This document shows, in pieces, positions 18,517 through 30,000 of a stretch of DNA of 64,000 nucleotides. The notes under the pieces were generated by a model, which saw only the letters and a list, made by a program, of their open reading frames with translations, did no database searches and was not told where the DNA came from. The stretch covers positions 10,493,287-10,557,286 of the forward strand of contig CP136061.1 in assembly GCA_032622095.1 (NCBI GenBank), read 5' to 3'. The first letter of the stretch is position 1. Each line of letters begins with the position of its first letter. The position numbers and the translations under genes were made by a program. Origin of the DNA: Siphonodentalium dalli (lineage: Eukaryota; Mollusca; Scaphopoda; Gadilida; Siphonodentaliidae).

Positions 18517-20198
18517 GGACTTAATCTAAGATGTAAGGTGGATCTTATGATGTTACTTTTCCGTTTCCCGAACGCTTTTCATAAAACAATCTTAAGTCCA
18601 TCTTAAGTATATATATAGAAAGTTAATTTCCCGCGCTTTTAGACTGGCTCTCGACAGTTTATACAGCTATGCGCAGAAAATATTGGTTATGTGTATTATA
18701 TATATATGCCAAGGTACATTGTCTGGTGATAGATAATAGGGCGTGTCTATACGCACAATTATGATATTGCAATGAAAGGGCGATAATCAGAATAGTGACT
18801 GGTGCATACTGCATGCAGCATGGGCGCGCCTTTTAACTATATTTTCGTGTCAGATTCCAAACAATAGCTGCATGCTTCCAATACCTATTATATACAAACA
18901 GAACGAGCCCCAATATATTATTTAAATTATTAAAGGGACTTATATAAACATCACAACTCTCGGGTGAACCTTCACATATAGCACATTCCACAAAGACCAG
19001 GGCACATGTTAGCCCCTTTCGGGTTGCTGGTATTAGGTTCTAATACATTATACGTCATTGGAACATCTATAGTACTAGGACACCGAATATTTCCCCACGA
19101 TGGCATGCACGCGCAATACACCACGCCGGAAGTGCCGAACAAACGCTCTTTATTACATTCCAACAGTCATTGAATACTGATACAAAACGCTCTTTATGTA
19201 TATTACTGTAATGTGAATAGTACTTCATATCATGCTCCAAATAGACTTATTTCCAATCTGAGACATAATTGTAGATGCCATATATAAATGACGTTAATGC
19301 CACCAGCTCTGCTTGTGTTGACAAATATGCTAAACGCATGTTATAATTAATAAACTGCGTGTGAACTTTGAAAATATACGCACAATCATGGCTACGGTGA
19401 ATGACAATTTTTGCATATATGTTTTCACAAGTCATTGGCACAATAGACCCCCACCACCAAAATACATATATATGTCTTTGGGTGGTGGGGGTCTATTGTG
19501 TCAGGGACCTATGTCGGTGGGTGGTGGGTCTATTGTGCCAGGGACCTGTAGATGTTCTGATAAAATCAAGGCGATGACTTTTAGTAAAGAGCGTTTATAA
19601 TTAACAACACGTGAATAGATGGTTCATAATTATGTTATATATATATATGATATATGCGATATTTTTTATTTCGTAGTTAATAAAAATGTGATGCAGATGC
19701 GATAAATGTTATACATTGGAATTTGGATCTGAGATTCACGTCGGTGAATCACGATAAAATATCCAGGCTTGTTATGTGTTGCTATCCTGCCGATATATAT
19801 ATTGGGTACATATACGTTATTATTATCAAAATATGGTATAGCATCGACACATTTAACATAATATGTCTTTACCCCCCCCCCCCGCCGATATATATATTGG
19901 GTACATATACGTTATTATTATCAAAATATGGTACAGCATCGACACATTTAACATATATATGTCTTTACCCCCCCCCCCCCCCCCAGCTAGGAGAGTATGG
20001 TTTAAAACATACCTGTTGCAATCATATTATAACCTAATAATATAGAAAGGAAAGAATATTATAATAATAGCCGACATAAGAATTTATCAAACAGCTGGGT
20101 AACAGTCATTCACTATTATGTTCGGACAATTGTCACAACATGATTACTGTCTACTGTACGACTGTGTGATTTGAATCGAAAATAATGTCCAAGTCTAG
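18517..20198. mobile_element. Second, end-less copy of the 8160-16365 element
   Basis: It is nearly identical to 8196-8500, 10778-11295 and 15020-15981 joined in that order. It lacks the GGGCCC ends, the nested TIR element and the LINE. It therefore gives the empty-site sequence for both insertions and shows that they came after the copies separated. Confidence 0.92.
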
Positions 20199-20457
20199 AC
20201 TATCACGCGATTAACCCATGAATTCCCATTGCTGTGGCGGGGGATTGGAGAATGAGTGCTCTGACGTTATCAGAAGCAGTGCGATGACACTCCATCAGTT
20301 TTCCCGGCCATAGCTAACAAACAAACAAACAGAAGTCCCAATATATATATTAGATGTATATATGAATACTAGCGTAATAGTATTTTTCATTCCTCGTGTG
20401 GTTTTTGTGGTGAGGTGCAAATTTTGATTCATTTCTGGTTAAATACGCCCAGAATAG

Positions 20458-20575
20458 AAAAACTTCGGAATAGCGAACCTTCGGAATAATGAACCATCGG
20501 AATAGGGAACCTTCGGAATAATGAACCTTCGGATTAGCGAACCTTCGTAATAATGAACCTTCGGAATAGAGAACC
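20458..20575. repeat. 15-bp tandem repeat, right arm (inverted)
   Basis: About seven copies of GCGAACCTTCGGAAT-like units, the inverse of the array at 18270-18369. Confidence 0.9.
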
Positions 20576-20620
20576 CTACCCAATCCGACGACGCGTGGCA
20601 CGCGAGCTTGGGATTGTCCA

Positions 20621-22030
20621 GTAAATGACGACATGTATAGCTATATAATCCTGCATGTTAGCTTCATATTTAATATGAAGGGCAATAACTCTATAAAGAA
20701 TGTTAATGTACTAAATAACGGCGATTTACCGTTTGTCCGATTTTGTTAACATTTTCATCGAACTCCTTGCAATTAACATTTTTTTATAAAAAAATAAACA
20801 CGTTTTAAGTAAACAATATTTGAAGGGATATAGAAATTATTTTATTATTTCTGAAATGCAAATTGATTGCTTGTAAAAAGCAAAGTTCAAATGAAAGTTG
20901 TTTTATGTGTTCTACGGTAAGTAATGGTATATGTACATGTAAGTATGGTCAGTCAATTATATATAAAAGAATATATGGTCGTTATGGTGAATATGTGTTA
21001 AAACGTAACCATAATATTGGGAGACTTGGAGATTAGTTAAAGTATTTACCGAAACTAGTTGACTGACTTCGCTGTGTTACACACAGAAAGACCGTGTTCA
21101 ATAAAGTTGAAAATTGGCAATAGACTCCCGTCCACGTGGTCAAACGGCCGACAGATTATTGATACCGAAAACCTAACACTGTCTTAATAGTGGAGTATAT
21201 CAGTAACAAAATTGTTCACTTTGTGACTAAAGCATGACATATGTACATATTCACATAGTAATTGATATCAGATGTGGAGCCACGATGAAATTTCACTTTA
21301 ACCCCTCTATTAAGGGGTTTTCCGAATTTAAAGAGCGTTTCGTGATTATATAATTTATTAAATGTCGCAATTAATCTTACAATGGAACAGGGGGGGGGGG
21401 GGGCGGGGTAATACAAAATTTGCAGGAAGGTATGCCGGGTGAATGGGTCGTCTGACGGGCAAAACTAATTTGAGACCGAAATGATCACTGGTTGGAAAAT
21501 TCCCAACGAAAAATGGTGTTTGGTTGGAATTCGCTCAACATTTCAAAAGCTTGTGCCAACAGTTATAAAATTACAAACCAAGCGGAAAGAGAAATCAGTT
21601 TTGTGGATCAGTGGGGAGACGGGGGGGGGGGGGGGGGTGGCAGATGGATTATCCACGCAGGATATCACCATAATTCCTTAATCTGCATTTAACATGGTTA
21701 TAAATTTATCTTTACCGAAGCTAACGACCGGATAAGTTAAACTTGTGTTGTTCCACATCTAACGGTGCTTGTACAAGCCAACCAATGAACCAGCTGCAGC
21801 CATTGCAGGCGCTCCTCTGGTTTGATCAGAACAAGCTCTGATACACATCAGTATGACAAGCTGACTGGTACTCGTTTAACGCATGAGTGATGCGAAGCCG
21901 ACACAGTACGAGCGACCTTGCTCAAGGGTGACAACTTGGCGCGAGTTTTGAAACAGCGAGCAATCCGACAATAATTTTTTGTTTACAGCGAATATAAGTC
22001 CGACAGGCTAACCACTGGAACACGGATCTC
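20621..22030. other. No gene supported; AT-rich with G runs
   Basis: Short frames only. G runs lie at about 21391-21403 and 21620-21637. The GGGCAATAACTCT motif occurs at about 20680. I see no further structure. Confidence 0.5.
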
Positions 22031-22167
22031 CACATACTAAAACGAGGGGTTTGTGAGACCAGAACACATACTAAAACGAGGGGTTTGTGTGACAAGAACA
22101 CATACTAACACGAGGGGTTTGTGTGACCAGAACACATACTAAAACGAAGGGTTTGTGTGACAAGAAC
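22031..22167. repeat. 34-bp tandem repeat, four copies
   Basis: The unit ACACATACTAAAACGAGGGG plus TTTGTGTGACAAGA recurs four times with few changes (ACCAGA/CAAGA, AACACG, CGAAGG). Confidence 0.88.
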
Positions 22168-22524
22168 ATTCCAACTAATGCAGCGGACGTTTCTCAAAAT
22201 TGGAGCGGGTATTTAATCTCTATACCATGTCAGCACATCCCTGTTTATAAGGCATTGGGATTCGAACCGAATCAAATGGGTTGAAGATTAACTTTCTAGT
22301 CACGATCACAAAAACTGTATCATACACGAACAATGAATACATATTTATCACATAATTTGGCCATAAAAGCAGTTTCATAATTATCGGTAATAGACACGTT
22401 TAATATCAGCGCGTGCGATGACGTCACTGCGTTCTTCAAATAACTTGCGATCGCTGTAGTTTATGATTGTTGTTTTCGATGAATATTGCGCGTTGCTTCG
22501 GGTTTATTTGATCATGTGATTCAA
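22168..22524. other. No gene or clear repeat recognised
   Basis: Mixed sequence without a supported frame or repeat structure that I can detect by eye. Confidence 0.4.
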
Positions 22525-22526
22525 GG

Positions 22527-22675
22527 TATCTCACACTCGTCCTATTTTATACGTAATTTATCAACCTCGTCCTCTAAATTCTATTTGAGCCTCGGTAAAC
22601 CTCGGCTCAAATCGAATTTAGTGAACTCGGGTGATAAATTCCGTATAAACTAGAAACTCATGTGAGATCCTCTAT
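22527..22675. repeat. Imperfect ~150-bp palindrome (foldback)
   Basis: The left arm (ATCTCACACTCG, TATACGTAATTTATCA, CTCTAAATTCTATTTGAGC) pairs in reverse order with the right arm (GGCTCAAATCGAATTTAG, GATAAATTCCGTATA, CATGTGAGAT). The loop is CTCGGTAAACCTCGG. It is probably a short foldback MITE. Confidence 0.8.
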
Positions 22676-22892
22676 TTATAATACTCGAATTTTCTTTGTG
22701 ATTGGGAAATATTACTGACAATTTGTTATGTGATGCTATAACAATAGTAATATCTCCATAGTGTTGACCCTTGGTGATGCAGTCACAGATATACATATAC
22801 TCAGAAATGATGAAACATGTAAGCATATTGTAGTTAAATCAGCTCTCAAATATATATTATAATATACACGTATTATTGAGCATCTATTATAT

Positions 22893-22996
22893 ATGAACCC
22901 TTCCATGACTGGAGTTTCCTGAGGTTCCCTGTGTCAATACATTATCTTATATATGCGAATCTCCCATTGGGAGCCTCTCACATATAAGATAAAACA
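22893..22996. repeat. Lone 33-bp unit plus diverged hairpin
   Basis: ACCCTTCCATGACTGGAGTT is followed by CCTGAGGTTCC, then a hairpin with arms CATTATCTTATATATG and CACATATAAGATAAAACAT. This repeats the order unit-then-hairpin seen at 16960-17074. Confidence 0.8.
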
Positions 22997-23310
22997 TTTA
23001 CCTAACAATGTTTACGTTTACCTATGGAAGACTCACATATGCACTGTCATTGTGATGTTTAATGCTGCGCCAGCGCATCTCCCGCCATGAAAGGTTTAAA
23101 TGCTGTTCTACCTAAGCTATGAAATTCAAATAAACTAATGTCTCCTTATTACTATTTGGTAAATATGTTGATTGGAAAAAATTATACAACCGATTTCCTA
23201 CCTCGAACCAAACACCCCTCTCCTATTATTCCTGCAGACCCCTCCCCTTTTGCACTGGAAAATATTAAAATCATTATAACCAGCAGGACAACTTTATTTG
23301 TATTCAGTGT
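22997..23310. other. Presumed 3' flank or UTR of the fibrinogen-domain gene
   Basis: No frame is supported. For the minus-strand gene ending at 23311 this is downstream sequence. It is AT-rich with no feature that I can assign firmly. Confidence 0.4.
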
Positions 23311-23534
23311 TTACCAAGGGCGGATTTTCATCTCCGCTTTCTTGTAGGAGTAATGATACCAGAATACGCCGGTGTGTGATGATGTTTGAGTTCCGTTAAG
23401 ATATTCTCCGTTCAGATGGGAATGGGAGCAGTGATCAAACCACCACCCGCCTTTATGTCCTGCTGCACATCCATGAGTGTCGCCAGAATCGTGGGTAACA
23501 AATCGACGTCCGTTATGATACGCCATGGAATCCC
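23311..23534 (-). CDS. Fibrinogen-related domain (FReD) protein, last exon
   Basis: This exon encodes 73 residues and a stop. It matches the C-terminal end of fibrinogen-like domains of ficolin, tenascin and FREP-type lectins: DSMAYHNGRRFVTHDSGD, then GCA, GGWWFDHCSHSHLNGEYLNG, and the terminal GVFWYHYSYKKAEMKIRP. Two cysteines (22 and 35 of the exon) would form the conserved C-terminal disulfide. The calcium-site loop (HDSGDTHGCA) deviates from the usual D-x-D-N-D. On the minus strand the exon follows a TTTACAG acceptor at 23535-23541 and begins in phase 1, which fits the donor at 26706. The intron side of the acceptor is the last unit of a minisatellite. Confidence 0.92.
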
Positions 23535-24790
23535 CTGTAAATAAAACATTTATATATATCACCATTTAAAGATGGTCTATCTGTTCGATCCCCTGTAAAT
23601 AAAACATTTATATATATCACCATTTAAAGATGGTCAATCTGTTCGAACCCCGGTAAATAAAACATTGATATATATCACTATTTAAAGATGGTCTATCTGT
23701 TCGAACCCCTGTAAATAAAACATTTATATATATCACTATTTAAAGATGGTCTATCTGTTCGAACCCCTGTAAATAAAACATTGATATATATCACTATTTA
23801 AAGATGGTCTATCTGTTCGAACCTCAGTAAATAAAACATTGATATATATCACTATTTAAAGATGGTCTATCTGTTCGAACCCCTGTAAATAAAATATTTA
23901 TATATATCACCATTTAAAGATGGTCTATCTGTTCGAACACCTGTAAATAAAACATTGCTATATATATCACTATTTAAAGATGGTCTATATGTTCGAACAC
24001 CTGTAAATAAAACATTTATATATATCACCATTTAAAGATGGTCTATCTGCTCGAACCCCTGTAAATGAAACATTGATATATATAACTATTTATAGATGTT
24101 ATATCTGTTCGAACCCCTATAAATAAAACATTTATATATATCACCATTTAAATATGGTCTGTCTGTTCGAACCCCTGTAAATGAAACATTTATATATATC
24201 ACCATTTAAATATGGTCTATCTGTTCGAACCCATGCAAATAAAACATTTATATATATCACCATTTAAATATGGTCTATCTGTTCGAACCCTTGTAAATGA
24301 AACATTTATATATATCACAATTTAAAGATGGTCAATATGTTCGAACCCATGTAAATGAAACATTGATATATACCACCATTTAAAGATGTTATATCTGTTC
24401 GAACCCCTGTAAATAAAACATTTATATACATATCACCATTTAAAGATGGTCTATCTGCTCGAACCCCTGTAAATAAAACGTTTATATATATCACCATTTA
24501 AAGATGATATATCTGTTCGAACCCCTGTAAATAAAACATTGATATATAATATTTAAAGATGGTCTATCTATTCGAACCCCTGTAAATAAAACATTTATAT
24601 ATAATATTTAAAGATGATCTATCTGCTCGAACCCCTGTAAATAAAACATTGATATATAATATTTAAAGATGGTCTATCTATTCGAACTCCTGTAAATAAA
24701 ACATTTATATATATCACCATTTAAAGATGGTCTATCTGTTCGAACCCCTGTAAATGAAAGATTTATATATAATATTTAAAGATGATCTAT
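23535..24790. repeat. 58-bp minisatellite carrying a splice acceptor, ~22 copies
   Basis: The plus-strand unit contains CCTGTAAATAAAACATTTAT, ATATATCACCATTTAAAGAT and GGTCTATCTGTTCGAACC. On the minus strand each unit reads GTTTTATTTACAG followed by GGGTTCGAAC. This is the 3' splice site of the FReD exon plus a few exon-like bases. Copies at 24521-24680 are shortened by loss of CACC. The array fills the exon-proximal 1.25 kb of the last intron. Confidence 0.93.
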
Positions 24791-24837
24791 CCCTTCGGGC
24801 CACAATTACAACATAATTTTTATAAAACCCAAATTCT

Positions 24838-25560
24838 GTGTCGCCAATTTCCACCAAACTTTTAAATAATCATCTTCACAATATGAGGAGTCAAAAGGTA
24901 TGGTTTAAAGATGCCAATGGTGGCGCCGTTAGGGTCAGGATCGGGGAGGGGAGGGTGCTAATATTGGTACAAACTATTTTCATCGTCGATTTCCACAAAA
25001 TTGATTTATATTCTTGTTCATGATACGAGGACGCTATAACCGTGTGGTGACGTTTTTGGTCGGAGATGGGGGGGGGGGGGCAATACATTTGATAAGAATA
25101 TGTTTAATCGCTGATACACAACACACTTACATATAGTAATCTCCACGATATGAGAAGTCGGTTTGTGTTGTTTAAAAATGTCAACCGCGCGTGGACCTGG
25201 GATTGTGGAGGAGAAAGGCACCAAACTGATAAAACAAATTTAGAGCCGATTTACACCAAATTGATACACATTCTTCTCCATGCTACATTGAATCTAATTA
25301 TGTGATTTAAAGCATTACGTTGGTGCCGTGTAGGTCACGGATGGGGATGCCGGGAAGGGACACTCACATTGATAATAATGTTTTAGTCGCCGATTTCCAC
25401 AAAAAGTATATATATTCTTCTCCATGACACGACGAATCTAACGATGTTGCTTAAAGAAACCAAAGTGGCACTATATTCAAATCAGTGATTGGGAGGGGGG
25501 ACTAACAGTGCACGAACAAAATTTGTCGCCGAATTCCACCTAACTTATATAATAAGCATC
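24838..25560. repeat. Diverged ~145-bp tandem repeat, about five copies
   Basis: Each copy starts with a (T)CGCCGATTTCCACCAAA-like segment, at about 24838, 24987, 25105, 25240, 25391 and 25528. Then come TATATTCTTCTCCATGA, a GATTTAAAG stretch and a G-rich GTCAGGGATGGGGAGGGG end. Copies are highly diverged. One has a 13-base G run near 25068. It lies in the last FReD intron. Confidence 0.75.
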
Positions 25561-25599
25561 AGATTATGTGCATATAATTTAATGATGAGGGCTTACCAC

Positions 25600-25900
25600 C
25601 CATAATACCCCTGTACATTACTATGGTTTCTTTTACTATGATTATTACCATAGTTTTACCATCTAATTATTAAATGGGCGCATGTTAATTACTATGGATG
25701 CATGTTAATTACTATGGATGCAGGGTAATAACCACGGTAAAATAAACCATAGTAATTTACCACGGTCTTTTGTGTGCTAACTGTGCTATGATAAAAACCA
25801 CAGTAATATAAAAAAAATTTAGTGCTAAATTGACCATAGGAAAAACATGCATGGTTAAGCCATACATAACAAACATGGTGAATCCATGGCGGTTTTTCAC
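25600..25900. repeat. Short repeats of ACCATAGTAA and its inverse
   Basis: GCATGTTAATTACTATGGAT occurs in tandem at 25680-25725, and ACCATAGTAATTTACCACGG and its inverses recur, making the stretch self-complementary. No gene is seen. Confidence 0.6.
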
Positions 25901-25961
25901 CCTAGTAAATTTATCAACCAAAAATGACCGTTGTAAATTAACTATGTTTTTTTATAGGAAC

Positions 25962-26318
25962 GGATGGTCTTCGTGGTGGGAATGCTGTTAAAATAGTCAC
26001 ACCCGTTAAAACTGCCATAACCAGAAAGAATATTAAAATATAGACAGATTTTGTTCTTATGGCAATCATAAATATCGCGTAAATAGTATGTTATTGTCAA
26101 GTTCTTTCGCTTTGTTATGTAAACAAATCCAGGTTCTAGAACGTTTTTGACCTTTGTTTACATAACAAAGCCTACGAAATTGACAATAACATGTTTTTAA
26201 GCAATAGTTATGATTGGTATAAGAACAAAAGTTGTCTATATTTTAATATTCTTTCTGTTTATGGCGATTTTAACGGATGTGACAATGGTGACAGCAATAC
26301 CCACCGCGAAGACCATCC
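25962..26318. mobile_element. 357-bp foldback MITE
   Basis: GGATGGTCTTCGTGGTGGG at the left is inverted as CCCACCGCGAAGACCATCC at the right. The complementarity continues through the arms (GAATATTAAAATATAGACA and its inverse, TGTTATTGTCAA, GTTATGTAAACAAA) to a centre near 26145. Arms are about 170 bp. It has no coding capacity and lies in the last FReD intron. Confidence 0.9.
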
Positions 26319-26584
26319 ATGCCTTTAACGTGTGAATATAAAAAAGGATGGTAAACAATATGGGAGAGGGGGTACCCATAAGTGAGTCAGCACTTGTCCT
26401 CCAATCCCATTGTCTGTATAAACAATGTATGTGTCATATATCATGTGTTATATATATTAGACAAATAAATATGTTTAAACTATATGGGAGTGTTTGTATA
26501 AGGAGCGAGGCACATCCTATAATAATAGTATCTTGATATTCGGCCCCACCTCAACGAAGACCTTCTAACAGCGTCCATACTTAC
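26319..26584. other. Intron sequence, no feature recognised
   Basis: Within the last FReD intron. The segment 26535-26580 resembles 26650-26700 and belongs to the duplicated-exon unit described separately. Confidence 0.4.
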
Positions 26585-26640
26585 CGGCTGCTCCATTATT
26601 TCCAAGAAAGTAATCGTGTAGTTGGTTGAGGCATACCCGA
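26585..26640 (-). pseudogene. Decayed tandem duplicate of the penultimate FReD exon
   Basis: The minus strand reads YASTNYTITFL and, after a one-base frame slip, GNNGAAG, followed by a GTAAGT donor. It aligns with the intact exon at 26707-26774 (DASTAYALNVGGYNGTVG, then GTAAAC). The flanks downstream of the donor are also similar (CGTCC, GACC-TCTAA, ATATTC on the plus strand). The frame slip suggests a non-functional copy. The acceptor boundary is uncertain. Confidence 0.6.
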
Positions 26641-26706
26641 TCAGCTTGTCGAGATATTCACCCCCTCCCACCGCAATGGAGACCCTCTAAATACGTCCCT
26701 GTTTAC

Positions 26707-26774
26707 CGACAGTTCCGTTGTAACCACCCACATTAAGAGCGTAGGCAGTCGAGGCATCGCCGGGGATGAACGTC
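26707..26774 (-). CDS. Fibrinogen-related domain protein, penultimate exon
   Basis: A 68-nt exon with AG acceptor (ATATAG at 26775-26780) and GTAAAC donor (26701-26706). It encodes TFIPGDASTAYALNVGGYNG and then TV. This fits the FReD segment F-x-V...Y-x-L-x-V-x-G-Y-x-G-x-x-G just before the G-D-S-M-x-Y-H-N-G of the last exon. It leaves one base of a Gly codon completed by two bases of the last exon, so phases agree. Upstream exons would lie at higher coordinates, in or beyond the satellite, and were not found. The gene may be incomplete. Confidence 0.8.
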
Positions 26775-26784
26775 CTATATTTAA

Positions 26785-27018
26785 AGTTATTACACATTGC
26801 AGCGTCCCCCATAAAAGGTGAACGTTCTTTATTTAAAACGCAAAGAAACCCGACTTCCTTAATGTTACATATCATTTTCAACTTATTCAGCCATTTTATG
26901 GCCGGATCACCCACACCAAACGCAGTGTTTTCAAATTATTTTCTTAAAGGTACACATCATTTTGACTTTAATATTCAGCCATTTTATTTCATGAATTTTC
27001 ACATGAACCAACCATACT
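26785..27018. other. Sequence between FReD exon and satellite
   Basis: No exon is recognised. Two similar segments, CATATCATTTTCAACTTATT at about 26866 and CACATCATTTTGACTTTAAT at about 26953, each followed by CAGCCATTTTAT, suggest a local duplication of about 85 bp. Confidence 0.5.
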
Positions 27019-30000
27019 CGCAGAAAGAAACGATTGTATTGTATAGCGGTATGTTACTCACACCGTTAAACGCAGAAAGAAACGATTGTATTTTATAGCG
27101 GTATGTTACTCACACCGTTAAACTTAAACGATTGTATTGTATAGCGGTATGTTACTCACACCGTTAAACTTAAACGATTGTAGTGTATAGCGGTATGTTA
27201 CTCACACCGTTAAACTTAAACGATTGTATTGTATAGCGGTATGTTACTCACACCGTTAAACTTAAACGATTGTATTGTATAGCGGTATGTTACTCACACC
27301 GTTAAACTTAAACGATTGTATAGCGGTATGTTACTCACACCGTTAAACTTAAACGATTGTAGTGTATAGCGGTATGTTACTCACACCGTTAAACTTAAAC
27401 GATTGTATTGTATAGCGGTATGTTACTCACACCGTTAAACTTAAACGATTGTATTGTATAGCGGTATGTTACTCACACCGTTAAACTTAAACGATTGTAT
27501 TGTATAGCGGTATGTTACTCTCACCGTTAAACTTAAACGATTGTATTGTATAGCGGTATGGTACTCACACCGTTAAACTTAAACGATTGTAGTGTATAGC
27601 GGTATGTTACTCACACCGTTAAACTTAAACGATTGTATTGTATAGCGGTATGTTACTCACACCGTTAAACTTAAACGATTGTATTGTATAGCGGTATGTT
27701 ACTCACACCGTTAAACGATTGTATTGTATAGCGGTATGTTACTCACACCGTTAAACTTAAACGATTGTATTGTATAGCGGTATGTTACTCACACCGATAA
27801 ACTTAAACGATTGTATTGTATAGCGGTATGTTACTCACACTGTTAAACTTAAACGATTGTATTGTATAGCGGTATGTTACTCACACCGTTAAACTTAAAC
27901 GATTGTATTGTATAGCGGTATGTTACTCACACCGTTAAACTTAAACGATTGTATTGTATAGCGGTATGTTACTCACACCGTTAAACTTAAACGATTGTAT
28001 TGTATAGCGGTATGTTACTCACACCGTTAAACTTAAACGATTGTATTGTATAGCGGTATGTTACTCACACCGTTAAACTTAAACGATTGTAGTGTATAGC
28101 GGTATGTTACTCACACCGTTAAACTTAAACGATTGTATTGTATAGCGGTATGTTACTCACACCGTTAAACTTAAACGATTGTATTGTATAGCGGTATGTT
28201 ACTCACACTGTTAAACTTAAACGATTGTATTGTATAGCGGTATGTTACTCACACCGTTAAACTTAAACGATTGTATTGTATAGCGGTATGTTACTCACAC
28301 CGTTAAACTTAAACGATTGTATTGTATAGCGGTATGTTACTCACACCGTTAAACTTAAACGATTGTATTGTATTGCGGTATGTTACTCACACCGTTAAAC
28401 TTAAACGATTGTATTGTATAGCGGTATGTTACTCACACCGTTAAACTTAAACGATTGTATTGTATAGCGGTATGTTACTCACACCGTTAAACTTAAACGA
28501 TTGTAGTGTATAGCGGTATGTTACTCACACCGTTAAACTTAAACGATTGTATTGTATAGCGGTATGTTACTCACACCGTTAAACTTAAACGATTGTATTG
28601 AATAGCGGTATGTTACTCACATCGTTAAACTTAAACGATTGTATTGTATAGCGGTATGTTACTCACACCGTTAAACTTAAACGATTGTATTGTATAGCGG
28701 TATGTTACCCACACCGTTAAACTGAACTGATTGTATTGTATAGCGGTATGTTACCCACACCGTTAAACTTAACTGATTGTATTGTATAGCGGTATGTTAC
28801 CCACACCGTTAAACTTAAACGATTGTATTGTATAGCGCTATGTTACCCACAACGTTAAACGATTGTATTGTATAGCGGTATGTTACCCACACCGTTAAAC
28901 TTAACTGATTGTATTGTATAGCGGTATGTTACCCACACCGTTAAACTTAACTGATTGTATTGTATAGCGGTATGTTACTCACACCGTTAAACTTAAACGA
29001 TTGTATTGTATAGCGGTATGTTACCCACACCGTTAAACTTAAACGATTGTATTGTATAGCGGTATGTTACCAACACCGTTAAACTTAAACGATTGTATTG
29101 TATAGCGGTATGTTACCCACACCGTTAAACTTAAACGATTGTATTGTATAGCGGTATGTTACTCACAACGTTAAACTTAAACGATTGTATTGTATAGCGG
29201 TATGTTACCCACACCGTTAAACTTAAACGATTGTATTGTATAGCGGTATGTTACTCACACCGTTAAACTTAAACGATTGTATTGTATAGCGGTATGTTAC
29301 TCACATCGTTAAACTTAAACGATTGTATTGTATAGCGGTATATTACCCACACCGTTAAACTTAAACGATTGTATAGCGGTATGTTACCCACACCGTTAAA
29401 CTTAAACGATTGTATTGTATAGCGGTATGTTACCCACACCGTTAAACTTAACTGATTGTATTGTATAGCGGTATGTTACCCACACCGTTAAACTTAAACG
29501 ATTGTATTGTATAGCGGTATGTTACCCACACCGTTAAACTTAACTGATTGTATTGTATAGCGGTATGTTACTCACACCGTTAAACCTAAACGATTGTATT
29601 GTATAGCGGTATGTTACTCACACCGTTAAACTTAAACGATTGTATTGTATAGCGGTATGTTACTCACACCGTTAAACTTAAACGATTTTATTGTATAGCG
29701 GTATGTTACCCACACCGTTAAACTTAAACGATTGTATTGTATAGCGGTATGTTACCCACACCGTTAAACTTAACTGATTGTATTGTATAGCGGTATGTTA
29801 CTCACACCGTTAAACTTAAACGATTGTATTGTATAGCGGTATGTTACCCACACCGTTAAACTTAAACGATTGTATTGTCTAGCGGTATGTTACCCACACC
29901 GTTAAACTTAAACGATTGTATTGTATAGCGGTATGTTACCCACACCGTTAAACTTAAACGATTGTATTGTATAGCGGTATGTTACCCACACCGTTAAACA

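Larger units (their letters stand above)
18235..20620. mobile_element. Element with 10-bp TIRs and inverted 15-bp repeat arms
   Basis: TGGACAATCC at 18235-18244 is inverted as GGATTGTCCA at 20611-20620. Inside each end lies an array of the 15-bp unit ATTCCGAAGGTTCGC, forward on the left and inverted on the right. The centre carries a copy of the 8160-type element. No coding gene is seen. Target duplication is uncertain. Confidence 0.7.
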
